Positions 28,805-37,529 of a DNA stretch of 64,000 bases are shown one piece after another. Position 1 is the first letter of the stretch, and each line of letters begins with the position of its first letter. Location of the stretch: NCBI RefSeq assembly GCF_014208035.1, contig NZ_JACHMK010000001.1, positions 1,798,001-1,862,000 on the forward strand, written 5' to 3'. The stretch comes from Schaalia hyovaginalis (lineage in GTDB: Bacteria > Actinomycetota > Actinomycetes > Actinomycetales > Actinomycetaceae). The notes beneath the pieces were generated by a model. That model worked only from the letters and a program-made list of their open reading frames with translations, had not been told where the DNA came from and searched no databases. The position numbers were made by a program, and so were the translations under genes.

Positions 28805-28832
28805 GGGGGCGGTGCCGGCCGGCACCGCCCCC
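28805..28832 (-). terminator. Terminator of the symporter gene
   Basis: A perfect 28-base palindrome, GGGGGCGGTGCCGG and its complement, lies 27 bases downstream of the symporter stop. There is no T-run, which is common for terminator hairpins in GC-rich actinobacteria. Confidence 0.65.
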
Positions 28833-28858
28833 GTCGCCTCAAGAGGCCGACGTCCCCC

Positions 28859-30337
28859 TCATCGATTGACGGATCCGGCCGCGGGCGCCCAGGAATCCGT
28901 CGGCACATCACCGGGGAGAAGCGGGTTGGAGACACCGACGAAGACAGGCGCCTCGATCCCTGCCTTGCGCTGCTTCTCGAAATCACGCAGCGCCCCGAGT
29001 CCCCACTTCGACAGGACGAGCAGGGCGACGAGGTTCGTCAGCGTCATGATCGCCATCGCGATATCGACCGTGTTCCACACGAGATCGAGGGATGTGAGGG
29101 CGCCGATGACGACCGAGGCAACCGAGATGATCCGCACCGCCCAGGTGGCCGCCTTGGAGTCGGTCACGAAGGTCATGTTCGTCTCGGAGTACACGTAAGC
29201 GGCGATGATCGACGAATAGGCGAGCACGAAGATGAGGACGGCCATCGGCATGATGGTCCAGGCGCCGAGTTCCTCGGCGACGGCCAGGCTCGTGAGATTC
29301 GCGGGGTTCACGCCCTCGGCGCCCCACACCTCGGGGCCTGCGATGAGGATGACGAAGGCGGTCGCCGTGCAGACCACGATCGTGTCGATGAACACGCCGA
29401 GCGATTGGATCATGCCCTGGCTGACCGGATGGGGCAGGGTCGCCGTTGCGGCCGCGTTGGGAGCCGTGCCCTGGCCCGCCTCGTTGGAGAAGAGGCCGCG
29501 CTTCGTGCCGTTGATGAGCGCCGCGAGGATGCCGCCTCCCAGGCCCCCGACGAGGGGTTCGGGGGCGAAGGCGCCCTCGAGGATCTGACTGAGGACGGCG
29601 CCGAACTGGCCGATGTTCATGATGACGATGATCGCGACCATGATGACGTAGATCGTCGCCATGATCGGGGCCATCCACTCGGTGACGCGCGCGACCGTGC
29701 GGATGCCGCCGAAGATCACCATCGCGGAGAAGACGAAGAGGAGGGCCGCGATGATGAGCTGCGCCTGGGACAGGCCCCAGAGCACCGGCGTGGTCCCGGT
29801 GTCGCCGAGGGCGGACAGCAGGGTGCCCGCGATCGCGTTCGACTGGACGGAGGTGATGACGAAGGCGCAGGTGACGACCGTGATGATCGCGAAGACCGAG
29901 GCGAGGACCCTGTTCTTCATGCCGAGTTTGATGTAGTAGGCGGGGCCGCCGCGGAAGGAACCGTCGCCGGCGCGGACCTTGAAGATCTGCGCGAGGGTGG
30001 CCTCGAAGAAGGCGGTCGCCATGCCGACCAGGGCGACGACCCACATCCAGAAGATCGCGCCGGGCCCGCCCATGAGGAGGGCCGCCGCGACGCCGAAGAC
30101 GTTGCCGACGCCGACCCTGGCGGCCAGGGAGATCGTGAAGGCCTGGAAGGAGGAGATCCCGCCCTTGGCGCCCTGGCGGGACCCCGTCACGGTGCGGATC
30201 ATCGTTCCGAAATGGCGCAGCTGGAGGCCGCGAGAGGCGACCGTGAGGAACAGGCCGGTGCCGACGAGCACCCACACGGTGACGTGAAGGGTGAGCCAGT
30301 CCGCGACCGTCAGGATTCCATTCGCAAGATCCTCCAC
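28859..30337 (-). CDS. Sodium:alanine symporter family (AGCS) protein
   Basis: This 492-residue membrane symporter takes up alanine or glycine with sodium. Family blocks are HFGTMIRTVTGSRQG, SSFQAFTISLAARVGVGNVFGVAAAL, GGPGAIFWMWVVALVGMAT, GGPAYYI and NGTKRGLFSNEAGQGTAPNAAATA. About ten to eleven hydrophobic helices are visible. The GTG start was chosen because GAGGAAGGAG lies seven bases upstream; the frame is open further, into the upstream repeat. It is divergent from the helicase and terminated by a strong hairpin. Confidence 0.9.
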   Translation of the reverse strand: MEDLANGILTVADWLTLHVTVWVLVGTGLFLTVASRGLQLRHFGTMIRTVTGSRQGAKGGISSFQAFTISLAARVGVGNVFGVAAALLMGGPGAIFWMWVVALVGMATAFFEATLAQIFKVRAGDGSFRGGPAYYIKLGMKNRVLASVFAIITVVTCAFVITSVQSNAIAGTLLSALGDTGTTPVLWGLSQAQLIIAALLFVFSAMVIFGGIRTVARVTEWMAPIMATIYVIMVAIIVIMNIGQFGAVLSQILEGAFAPEPLVGGLGGGILAALINGTKRGLFSNEAGQGTAPNAAATATLPHPVSQGMIQSLGVFIDTIVVCTATAFVILIAGPEVWGAEGVNPANLTSLAVAEELGAWTIMPMAVLIFVLAYSSIIAAYVYSETNMTFVTDSKAATWAVRIISVASVVIGALTSLDLVWNTVDIAMAIMTLTNLVALLVLSKWGLGALRDFEKQRKAGIEAPVFVGVSNPLLPGDVPTDSWAPAAGSVNR

Positions 30338-30425
30338 GTCGTTCTCCTTCCTCGCCGCAAGCGGCTCCTTCCGGGACCCGCACAGGATGTCACAACTCAG
30401 GCGGCCCTTCCCCGCGGATCCACCA

Positions 30426-30518
30426 AGTGGGCACCCGCGATCCGGGATAATGGAGGTTCCGGCCCGCACGCTCGGACAGGTACCCGAGTGGGCACCCGCG
30501 ATCCGGGATAATGGAGGC
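30426..30518 (+). promoter_or_regulatory. Duplicated 31-bp promoter segment before the helicase gene
   Basis: The segment at 30426-30456 is repeated exactly at 30487-30517. Each copy contains CCGGGATAATGGAGG. In the second copy GATAAT (30507-30512) lies six bases before the helicase ATG and can act as the -10 of a leaderless mRNA. The first copy has no start codon after it and could be a second start site or a regulator-binding copy. Confidence 0.65.
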
Positions 30519-33182
30519 ATGACGGCTCCGCTCAACTCCCTGCTCGACGACCTCGAGGACGATGGACTCCTCGACGACGCCGACGCCCTGTACACGGCCT
30601 TCTCCTCGTGGGCGGAGTCGACGGGCAGGCCTCTCTACCCCCACCAGGACGACTCTTTCCTCGAGATCCTCGACGGCAAGCACGTCATCGCGGCCACGCC
30701 GACGGGTTCGGGCAAGTCGATGATCGCCCTCGCCGCTCATTTCGTCTCGATGGCGCACGGCGGCCGCTCCTACTACACGGCTCCGCTGAAGGCCCTCGTA
30801 TCCGAGAAGTTCTTCGACCTCGTCGCCCTGTTCGGCGCCGACAACGTCGGGATGGTGACCGGCGACGTGTCCTTGAACGCGGCGGCTCCGATCATCTGCT
30901 GCACGGCGGAGATCCTCGCGAACCAGGCGCTGCGGGAAGGGGCGAATCTGGACGCGGACATGATCGTCATGGACGAGTTCCATTTCTACGGCGATCCTCA
31001 GCGCGGGTGGGCGTGGCAGGTGCCGCTGCTCGAACTGAAGAAGGCGCAATTCGTCGCGATGTCGGCGACCCTCGGGGACACCTCGCGTTTCGAGAAGGCG
31101 TGGAAGGAGCGGACCGGCCGCGATGCCGCCCTGGTCGATGATGCCGAGCGCCCCGTCCCTCTCGAGTTCGAATACGTCGTCGACCGCCTGCCCGACACGG
31201 TTGAACGCCTCTTGAAGGAGGGCCGTTGGCCCGTCTACATCGTGCATTTCGCCCAGAAGGACGCGGTCGAGACAGCGCAGTCCTTCGACAAGGCGAAACT
31301 CATCGACGCCGAGAAGAAGGAGCGGATCGCGAAGGAGCTTCGGGGGGTCTCCTTCGGGCGCGGGTTCGGCCAGACGCTCCGCTCGCTGCTGTCGCAGGGG
31401 ATCGGCGTTCATCACGCGGGGATGCTCCCCCGCTATCGCAGGCTCGTCGAGCGCCTCACCCAGCAGGGCCTCCTTCCGATCGTCTGCGGGACCGACACCC
31501 TCGGTGTCGGCATCAACGTCCCGATCCGCACCGTGCTGCTCAGTTCGCTCGTCAAGTTCGACGGCGAGCGGATGCGGCACCTGTCCGCACGCGAATTCCA
31601 TCAGATCGCGGGGCGCGCGGGGCGCGCGGGCTTCGACACGGTCGGTTTCGTCCGGGTGCTCGCTCCCGAGCATGAAGTCGAGGCCGCCCGCGAGCGCGCG
31701 CGTTTGACCGCGGCGAAAGAAGCGGCGAGGGACGCCCGCGATCTCAAACGCGCGAAGAAGAAGCAGGCGAAGAAGCGCAGGGGTCCGGCCGAGGGGACGA
31801 TCTCGTGGACGAAGGGGACTTTCGATCGTCTCGTCGCCGAGTCGCCCGAGCAGCTCCGTTCTCATTTCGGCTTGACGCACGCGATGGTGCTCAACGTCCT
31901 CGCGGGTGCGGGCACCGCGAATCGGGATCCGGGCGAGCACCTCGTCGATCTCGCGAGGAACAACGACGATCCCGTGACGGCCGCGAATCCGCATCTGCGC
32001 CGCCTCGGGGAGATCTATTCCTCGATGCGCGCCGCCGGCGTCGTCGAGCACGTGTCCTCCGAGCAAGCCGCCCTAGACGGCCTGCCCCGTCTGCGCGCCG
32101 CCACGGACCTGCCCGATGAGTTCGCTCTCAATCAGCCCCTCTCCCCCTTCGCTCTGGCGGCGATGGAGCTCCTGGATCCGGAGTCGCCGACTTTCGCCCT
32201 CGATGTCGTCTCGGTCGTCGAGTCCGTCCTCGAGGATCCCAGGCCCCTGCTGTACGCCCAGCGGTATGCGGCCAAGTGTGAGGCCGTGAACGCGATGAAG
32301 GCCGAGGGCCTCGACTACGAGGACCGGATGGAGGCCTTGGAGGAGGTCACCTGGCCCCGGCCGCTGGCTGAACTCCTCGAGTCGGCTTTCGCGACCTATG
32401 TGCGGGCGAATCCCTGGGTCGGTTCGCTCGAGATCTCCCCGAAGTCGGTCGTCAGGGAGATGGTCGAGAATGCGATGACCTTCACCGAGCTCGTCTCCCG
32501 CTACGACGTCGGGCGCTCTGAGGGCGTCGTCCTCCGCTACCTCACCGACGTCTACCGGGCGATGCGCCAGGTGATCCCCGATTCGGCGATGACCCCGGAG
32601 GTCGAGGCGATCATCTCCTGGCTGGGCGCCCTCATTCGCGCGGTCGACTCGTCCCTCCTCGACGAGTGGGAGGCGCTCGCCGAGGGCCGTGAGATCTCCG
32701 CCGATGCGCAGACCGTCGGCTCCGAACTCGCCTACGGCGCCGACGAGGACGGGACGGTCTCCTTCACGGCGAACCTCCACGCCCTGCGCACCGCAGTGCG
32801 GACGGCGCTCTTCCACCGCGTCGAGCTCATGAGCCGCGACGCCGTCGAGGCCCTCGGGCGCGAGGACGGGGCTTCCGGCTGGGACGAGTCGAAGTGGGAC
32901 GAGGTCCTCGGCCGCTACTGGGCCGAGTACGACTGGATCGGCATCGATCAGGCGGCGCGCTCCGCGTCCCTTAGCGCCCTCGACGAGTCGCCCTCGCAGG
33001 CGGACCTGGCCGCCAATGGCGCGGACGTCGACGCGGCGTCGGGCCGCTACTGGCTCGCGACGCAGACGCTCCTCGACCCGAACGGCGATGGAGATTGGCG
33101 CATCGTCGCGCTCGTCGACCTCACCGAGTCCGATCGGCGCGGGAGCGTCGATCTGCGGATCCTCGACGTCGGGCCGCGGTGA
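30519..33182 (+). CDS. DEAD/DEAH-box helicase, Ski2-like with DUF3516-type C-terminus
   Basis: This 887-residue superfamily 2 helicase has motif I AATPTGSGKSMIAL, motif II IVMDEFHFYGD, motif III MSATLGD, a helicase C domain with HHAGMLPRYRRLVERL, and motif VI HQIAGRAGRAGFDTVG. A basic stretch near residue 410 (KRAKKKQAKKRRG) follows the motor and leads into a long alpha-helical region (DUF3516). Such proteins resemble Ski2/Mtr4 RNA helicases and are widespread in actinobacteria. An RNA-processing role is inferred. The start at 30519 follows the duplicated promoter. Confidence 0.88.
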   Translation: MTAPLNSLLDDLEDDGLLDDADALYTAFSSWAESTGRPLYPHQDDSFLEILDGKHVIAATPTGSGKSMIALAAHFVSMAHGGRSYYTAPLKALVSEKFFDLVALFGADNVGMVTGDVSLNAAAPIICCTAEILANQALREGANLDADMIVMDEFHFYGDPQRGWAWQVPLLELKKAQFVAMSATLGDTSRFEKAWKERTGRDAALVDDAERPVPLEFEYVVDRLPDTVERLLKEGRWPVYIVHFAQKDAVETAQSFDKAKLIDAEKKERIAKELRGVSFGRGFGQTLRSLLSQGIGVHHAGMLPRYRRLVERLTQQGLLPIVCGTDTLGVGINVPIRTVLLSSLVKFDGERMRHLSAREFHQIAGRAGRAGFDTVGFVRVLAPEHEVEAARERARLTAAKEAARDARDLKRAKKKQAKKRRGPAEGTISWTKGTFDRLVAESPEQLRSHFGLTHAMVLNVLAGAGTANRDPGEHLVDLARNNDDPVTAANPHLRRLGEIYSSMRAAGVVEHVSSEQAALDGLPRLRAATDLPDEFALNQPLSPFALAAMELLDPESPTFALDVVSVVESVLEDPRPLLYAQRYAAKCEAVNAMKAEGLDYEDRMEALEEVTWPRPLAELLESAFATYVRANPWVGSLEISPKSVVREMVENAMTFTELVSRYDVGRSEGVVLRYLTDVYRAMRQVIPDSAMTPEVEAIISWLGALIRAVDSSLLDEWEALAEGREISADAQTVGSELAYGADEDGTVSFTANLHALRTAVRTALFHRVELMSRDAVEALGREDGASGWDESKWDEVLGRYWAEYDWIGIDQAARSASLSALDESPSQADLAANGADVDAASGRYWLATQTLLDPNGDGDWRIVALVDLTESDRRGSVDLRILDVGPR

Positions 33183-33189
33183 TTGCCCG

Positions 33190-34232
33190 ATGACCGGCGA
33201 GACGCGGTTCGCGTACGACGTTCGCGAACTCGAGAGCGTCGCTCCGATCTTCCGCTCCGGCGCGCGCGGCATCTACGTCCTCGTCTTCGCGAACGGCGAG
33301 CGCTACGTCGGCCAGACGATCGACTTCACCCATCGCTTCGCGACGCATCGCCACGGGGGACGGCATCACCCGCCGTGGACGGACATCGTCGGCGTCGAAT
33401 TCCAACGCATTGACGAGGGCGACCTCACCCGAGTCGAGAGGGAGACGATCGCCCAGCAACGCGCGCTCGGTCACCTTCTGAGGAACAAGACCTGGAACTT
33501 CGACTTCGCGGGAGCGAGCGCACTCGATCACTGGATCCCGCCCCTCCAGCAGGAGCACTGGTCGACAGGCGGCGGAACTCACGACCTCCCGGCCATCGAA
33601 TCCGCGGCGCACCGGCCGCAAGGCTCCGAGCCGCGACTCTTCACCGAACGAGAAGGACGAGCATTGTGGGCGTTCAATGAGGGGGCCGAGAACGGACCAT
33701 CGCGGATGCCGTCGTCGCGGATCTCGCTGCCGTACTCGACACCATTCCCCAGGTCGTCGACCTCGAGAGGGAGTATTGGACGATCAGCGACTATCCGAGA
33801 ACCTCGGGCGGTCGTTTCGCAACGCTCAACGCGGGATCCCTCGAGCTTCTCTATATTCCGCGATGGGATGAGGAGCTGGGACAGGGGCCCGTGTGGACGA
33901 GGACGCCGTGCTCACGTCTCAATCTTCTCCCGGGAACTCTGATCACCGACGAGGGCGAGTGGAACCCCGCAGTTCCCAACGAGGACTTCGGGTGGATCGC
34001 CGCGGCTGACCGAGTCGAGTACCCCATGACGTGGATGGATCAGATCACCGTGCCCGTCGGCCTTCTGCCTGAGCTCATGGACATCGCGTTCATGCAGTCG
34101 GCGGTGCGACGAACGAGCCTCGCGCTCATGCGCAAGGGACCGTCATCGATGTTCAAGCGGTGGCATTCCCCCGAACTCGCCCGACGCGCCTACGAGGAGA
34201 TCCTCATCGCGTACGACGACCCTGTCGAATGA
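33190..34232 (+). pseudogene. GIY-YIG nuclease family protein, frameshifted at a G run
   Basis: The N-terminal domain begins MTGETRFAYDVRELESV and has the GIY-YIG pair ARGIYVLVFANGERYVGQT followed by FTHRFATHRHGG. The frame breaks near the G run at 33681-33685, after FTEREGRALWAFNEG. It continues one frame over with RTIADAVVADLAAVLDT, EREYWTISDYPRTSGGRFA and RRWHSPELARRAYEEI-like sequence to a TGA at 34232. Restoring one base would give a protein of about 347 residues. The second half has no start codon of its own in that frame nearby. It begins seven bases after the helicase stop. It may be a real mutation, a sequencing error or slippage. Confidence 0.65.
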
Positions 34233-34264
34233 CATAGAAAGTCCTCGTCACCTGCGACGACTAG

Positions 34265-34332
34265 CTCCTAGGGGAGGAATTGCAGACCTCCTAGGGGAGG
34301 AATTGCAGATGTTCTAGGGGAGGAGTCGCAGA
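34265..34332. repeat. Three tandem 23-bp repeats
   Basis: The unit CTCCTAGGGGAGGAATTGCA starts at 34265, 34288 and, in a degenerate form, 34311 (GTTCTAGGGGAGGAGTCGCA). The period is exactly 23 bases. The first two copies are identical over 22 bases. The array sits about 70 bases before the capA-like gene and contains the palindrome CTCCTAGGGGAG. Confidence 0.8.
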
Positions 34333-34390
34333 ATCCGCGTTCGAAACCGGGCCGCCCGGCGGGACGTATCGCACAACAGGTGAGCCCCGA

Positions 34391-34396
34391 TACCAT
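34391..34396 (+). promoter_or_regulatory. -10 element of the capA-like gene
   Basis: TACCAT lies six bases before the GTG start at 34403, so the transcript should begin at or next to the start codon. Confidence 0.5.
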
Positions 34397-34402
34397 GGGC
34401 CC

Positions 34403-35758
34403 GTGACCCGGCACGGACGGAATCTCCGAGGCCGTCTCGCGCGCGGCCTCCCGCTCGTCCTCGCGACGGGCGCCCTCATGGTGGCCTGCACCCCGTCCCT
34501 CGCACCGGACGGGGCTCCCTCCGCATCCGAGGGCCGATCCGACGCCTCCGAGCCCGGCCCCGCCCTCGTCCCCCAGTCCGCGACGTCCGAGCCGGAACCC
34601 GAACCCGCGCCCTCGCGCACGGCGACGGTGGTGATGAGCGGCGATCTCCTCTGGCACTCGGGGCTGTGGGAGACCACGGCGGCGGTCGGAGCCCGGACCG
34701 GTCGCCTCCCCTACGACTTCTCCGAACTGTTCGCCGGGATGCGCCCCGTCATCGAGGGCGCCGACCTCGCGATCTGTCACGAGGAGGTCCCTCTCTCCCC
34801 CGACGACCAGACCCCCTCGGGCTACCCCGTCTTCGGCGCGCCGCAAGAGGTCGCCCCGGCGATCGCGGAGACCGGATGGGACCTGTGCACGACCTCGTCG
34901 AATCATTCGATCGACCGCGGATTCGCCGGGATCGAGACGACGCTGCGGGAATTCGACGAGGTCGGCGTCCTCCACACCGGCACCTTCCGCAGCCCCGAGG
35001 AGCGCGCGATGCCCACGATCTCCACGACCGCCGAGGGCGTGAGGATCGCGGTCGTCTCCGGCACGTACTCGACGAACGGGATCCCCCTTCCGGAGGGGCG
35101 CGAATGGTCGGTCGCGATGCTCGACGCCGCCGACATGATCGCCCGGGCCGAGGCGGCGAAGGCCGCCGGAGCCGACATCGTCCTCGCTGCCGTCCACGCC
35201 GGCGAGGAGTACGTCGCCGAGCCGAACGCCCAGCAGATCGAGCTCTCCGAGGCGCTCACCGCATCGGACGCCATTGACCTCGTCTACGGCCACCACGTGC
35301 ACGTCGTCCAGCCCTGGGCGATCGTCAACGGGAAGTGGGTCGTCTACGGGCTCGGGAACATGATCGCCACTCCCCCGGTCGACTACCGGCGCTCTCATGA
35401 GGGCGTGACGGCGCGCTTCACCTTCGTCGAACAGCCGGGCGGCGGGTTCGCGGTCGCCCGCGCGCATTACATTCCGACGCTCATGGATTCGTACTGGACG
35501 GGTCAGACGCCGCTTCTTCGGCACGTGACCTCGGCTCTCGGCGCGGGCGAGGGGGTCGCCGCCGACCTCGAGACGGCCCTTGCCGTCACGCACGACGTCG
35601 TCTTCTCGCTCGGCGTGCCCGAGGCTCCGCCGATGAGCGAGGATCCGGGTCCGGGCGCGCCGCCCGCCACGGGTCTGTCTCGAAGAGGGCTGATCGGCCG
35701 CGAGCGCGGAGCTTCGCCTCAGGCGTGCCAGCGCCGAAGGGCGCCCGCCTATTCCTGA
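34403..35758 (+). CDS. CapA-family lipoprotein (metallophosphatase fold)
   Basis: This 451-residue lipoprotein starts with the twin-arginine-rich n-region MTRHGRNLRGRLARG, a hydrophobic core and the lipobox LMVAC. A Pro/Glu/Ser-rich linker follows to about residue 70. The PGA_cap/CapA domain then runs from VVMSGDLLWHSGLW through CHEEVPLSP, TTSSNHSIDRGF, AAVHAGEEYV and VYGHHVHVVQPWAIVNG, which hold the His, Asp and Asn metal ligands of this calcineurin-like fold. Family members include the poly-gamma-glutamate capsule protein CapA, but no capsule synthesis genes are near, so a capsule role is not supported. The 3' end overlaps ybaK by ten bases tail to tail. Confidence 0.82.
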   Translation: MTRHGRNLRGRLARGLPLVLATGALMVACTPSLAPDGAPSASEGRSDASEPGPALVPQSATSEPEPEPAPSRTATVVMSGDLLWHSGLWETTAAVGARTGRLPYDFSELFAGMRPVIEGADLAICHEEVPLSPDDQTPSGYPVFGAPQEVAPAIAETGWDLCTTSSNHSIDRGFAGIETTLREFDEVGVLHTGTFRSPEERAMPTISTTAEGVRIAVVSGTYSTNGIPLPEGREWSVAMLDAADMIARAEAAKAAGADIVLAAVHAGEEYVAEPNAQQIELSEALTASDAIDLVYGHHVHVVQPWAIVNGKWVVYGLGNMIATPPVDYRRSHEGVTARFTFVEQPGGGFAVARAHYIPTLMDSYWTGQTPLLRHVTSALGAGEGVAADLETALAVTHDVVFSLGVPEAPPMSEDPGPGAPPATGLSRRGLIGRERGASPQACQRRRAPAYS

Positions 35759-36258
35759 GCGGTGAGCGGCGCGACCTCGGCGCCCGAGACCTCGAGGAAG
35801 TCGAGGGGCGAGAGCCTCACCGACAGGCCGCGCCTGCCGCCCGAGACGATGAGCTCCTCGTGGTCGAGGCACGACTCGTCGATGAAGAGCCGATGCGGCG
35901 TCGTCTGCCCGAGCGGGGAGATCCCGCCGACGACGTAGCCCGTGCGCCGCTCGGCGACCTTCGGGTCGGCCATCTCGGCGGACTTCGCGCCCGCCGCCTT
36001 CGCGATGAGCTTCATCGAGAGGTGGGAGAGGACTGGGATGATGCCGAAGACGTACTCCTCGGGCGTCGTGCGCACCATCAGCGTCTTGAAGGTCGCGGCG
36101 GGATCGACGCCGAGCTTCTCGACGGTCTCCGCGCCGAAGGCGCGGGCGCGGGCCGAGTGCTCGTACTCGAGGACCTCGAAGTCGACGCCCGCGGCGGTCA
36201 GGGCCTCGATGGCGCGGGTCGGCCCCGAGCCGTGCTCGTCGTGCTTCTTCTTCGCCAT
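35749..36258 (-). CDS. ybaK: YbaK/EbsC-type Cys-tRNA(Pro) deacylase
   Basis: This 169-residue editing protein hydrolyses Cys mischarged on tRNA-Pro. It shows the central TFKTLMVRT with the conserved lysine, RRTGYVVGGISPLGQTTPHRLFIDES with the family G-x-x-P loop, and DHEELIVSGGRRGLSVRLSP. The start MAKKKHDEH overlaps the yccF stop by one base, so they share a transcript. Confidence 0.88.
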   Translation of the reverse strand: MAKKKHDEHGSGPTRAIEALTAAGVDFEVLEYEHSARARAFGAETVEKLGVDPAATFKTLMVRTTPEEYVFGIIPVLSHLSMKLIAKAAGAKSAEMADPKVAERRTGYVVGGISPLGQTTPHRLFIDESCLDHEELIVSGGRRGLSVRLSPLDFLEVSGAEVAPLTAQE

Positions 36259-36647
36259 CAGAGGATCGAGGCGGTCGGGTCGGTGACGACGGCCTTCCCG
36301 AAGGGGAAGCACGTCACGGGAATCATCATGATGTTCGCGATCGCGACGGGGATGCCGACGATCGTCAGGGACTGCGCGAGGGCCGTCGCGACATGCCCGA
36401 TCGCGAGCCAGAGGCCGGCGACGAAGAACCACACGACGTTCATGAGGGCCGAGCCCGCGCCGGCGGTCGGCAGTTCGACGACGCGCTTCCCGAAGGGCCA
36501 GACGACGTACTGGGCGATGCGGAAGCACGCGACGCCCGCGGGGATCGTCACGACGAAGAGGCAGGCGAGGACGCCGAAGAAGATGTACGCCAACCACAGC
36601 CAGAACCCTCCGAAGAGGAACCAGATGATGTTGAGCAGGGTGCGCAA
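36258..36647 (-). CDS. yccF: YccF-domain inner-membrane protein
   Basis: This 129-residue membrane protein consists of two YccF repeats. Each begins NxxWF (LLNIIWFLFGGFWLWL; LMNVVWFFVAGLWLAI) and ends in a P-G-x-A-like turn followed by PFGK (VVWPFGKRV; TCFPFGKAV). About four hydrophobic segments are visible. The function is unknown. It is coupled to ybaK by a one-base overlap and divergent from the yggS-like gene. Confidence 0.85.
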   Translation of the reverse strand: MRTLLNIIWFLFGGFWLWLAYIFFGVLACLFVVTIPAGVACFRIAQYVVWPFGKRVVELPTAGAGSALMNVVWFFVAGLWLAIGHVATALAQSLTIVGIPVAIANIMMIPVTCFPFGKAVVTDPTASIL

Positions 36648-36808
36648 TGCGTTCTCCTTGAAGAGGCGATGCCGGCGGTCGCCGGAACCCTCAATTATCT
36701 CTCGCCGCCGCTCTCTCCGCTCATCGGCGTCCCCCGATCCTCCCCTGATTCGACCCGATCCCGCGGGCCGCTCTCGGCTCTCCCTGAACCCGGTCGACGT
36801 CGGGGCCG

Positions 36809-36814
36809 TAGGAT
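36809..36814 (+). promoter_or_regulatory. -10 element of the yggS-like gene
   Basis: TAGGAT lies exactly six bases before the ATG at 36821, predicting a leaderless mRNA. Confidence 0.5.
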
Positions 36815-36820
36815 CGGACC

Positions 36821-37519
36821 ATGACGATTCGCGAAGGGATCGAGCGTGTGCTCGAGAGTATCGAGTCGGCCGCCGACGCCGTCGGACGCTCGGGTGAGGT
36901 GGACCTTGAGCTCGCCGTGAAGACCCGGACGCCCGAGGAGTGCCGCGAGGCCGCGCAATGCCTCAAGGACTTCGGCCGCCCGATCCTCCTCGGGCACAAC
37001 CGCGTCCAGGAGGCGCGCGACACCGCCGCCGCGATCCGCGAGGTCGAGGGCGCCTCGATCCGCCTCATCGGCCCGCTCCAGTCGAACAAGATCAATCAGG
37101 CCCTCGCCTGCGTCGACGCCATCGAGTCGATCGACTCCCCCGGCCTCGTCGCCAAGCTCGACGCGCGACTCGACCGGCGCCTCCCCGTCCTCGTCGAGGT
37201 CAACGTCTCTGGCGAATCCTCGAAGCACGGGTGCGCACCGACGGAGGTCGTCGCCCTCGTCGACGCTGTCGTCGGCTCGACGAACCTCGATCTCGAGGGC
37301 TTCATGACGGTCGGCCTCAATTCCCCCGTCGAGAAGGACGTGCGCGCCGCCTACGCGCTCCTGCGCCGCATCCGCGACGACGCCGAGGTCGCGACCGGGA
37401 TCGGCGGCCTTGCGCTGTCGATGGGCATGTCGAACGACCTCGAGTGGGCGATCGACGAGGGCGCGACCCTCGTCCGCATCGGGACGGCGGTCTTCGGACC
37501 CCGCGCCCCGCGAGTCTGA
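36821..37519 (+). CDS. YggS/PROSC-family PLP homeostasis protein
   Basis: This 232-residue fold-type III PLP-binding protein is thought to control free pyridoxal phosphate. The cofactor lysine is in ELAVKTRTPEECREA (about residue 34). LLGHNRVQEARDT, IRLIGPLQSNKINQAL, VNVSGESSKHGC, EGFMTVGL and LSMGMSNDLEWAIDEGATLVRIGTAVFG complete the family pattern in order. It is first in a two-gene plus-strand unit with the SWIM protein ten bases downstream. Confidence 0.9.
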   Translation: MTIREGIERVLESIESAADAVGRSGEVDLELAVKTRTPEECREAAQCLKDFGRPILLGHNRVQEARDTAAAIREVEGASIRLIGPLQSNKINQALACVDAIESIDSPGLVAKLDARLDRRLPVLVEVNVSGESSKHGCAPTEVVALVDAVVGSTNLDLEGFMTVGLNSPVEKDVRAAYALLRRIRDDAEVATGIGGLALSMGMSNDLEWAIDEGATLVRIGTAVFGPRAPRV

Positions 37520-37529
37520 GGAGAACCCG

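Noticed and set aside
34403..35758. Poly-gamma-glutamate capsule synthesis
   Set aside because: Only a CapA-fold protein is present. No ligase (CapB-like) or polymerase membrane gene is nearby, so a capsule function is not claimed.
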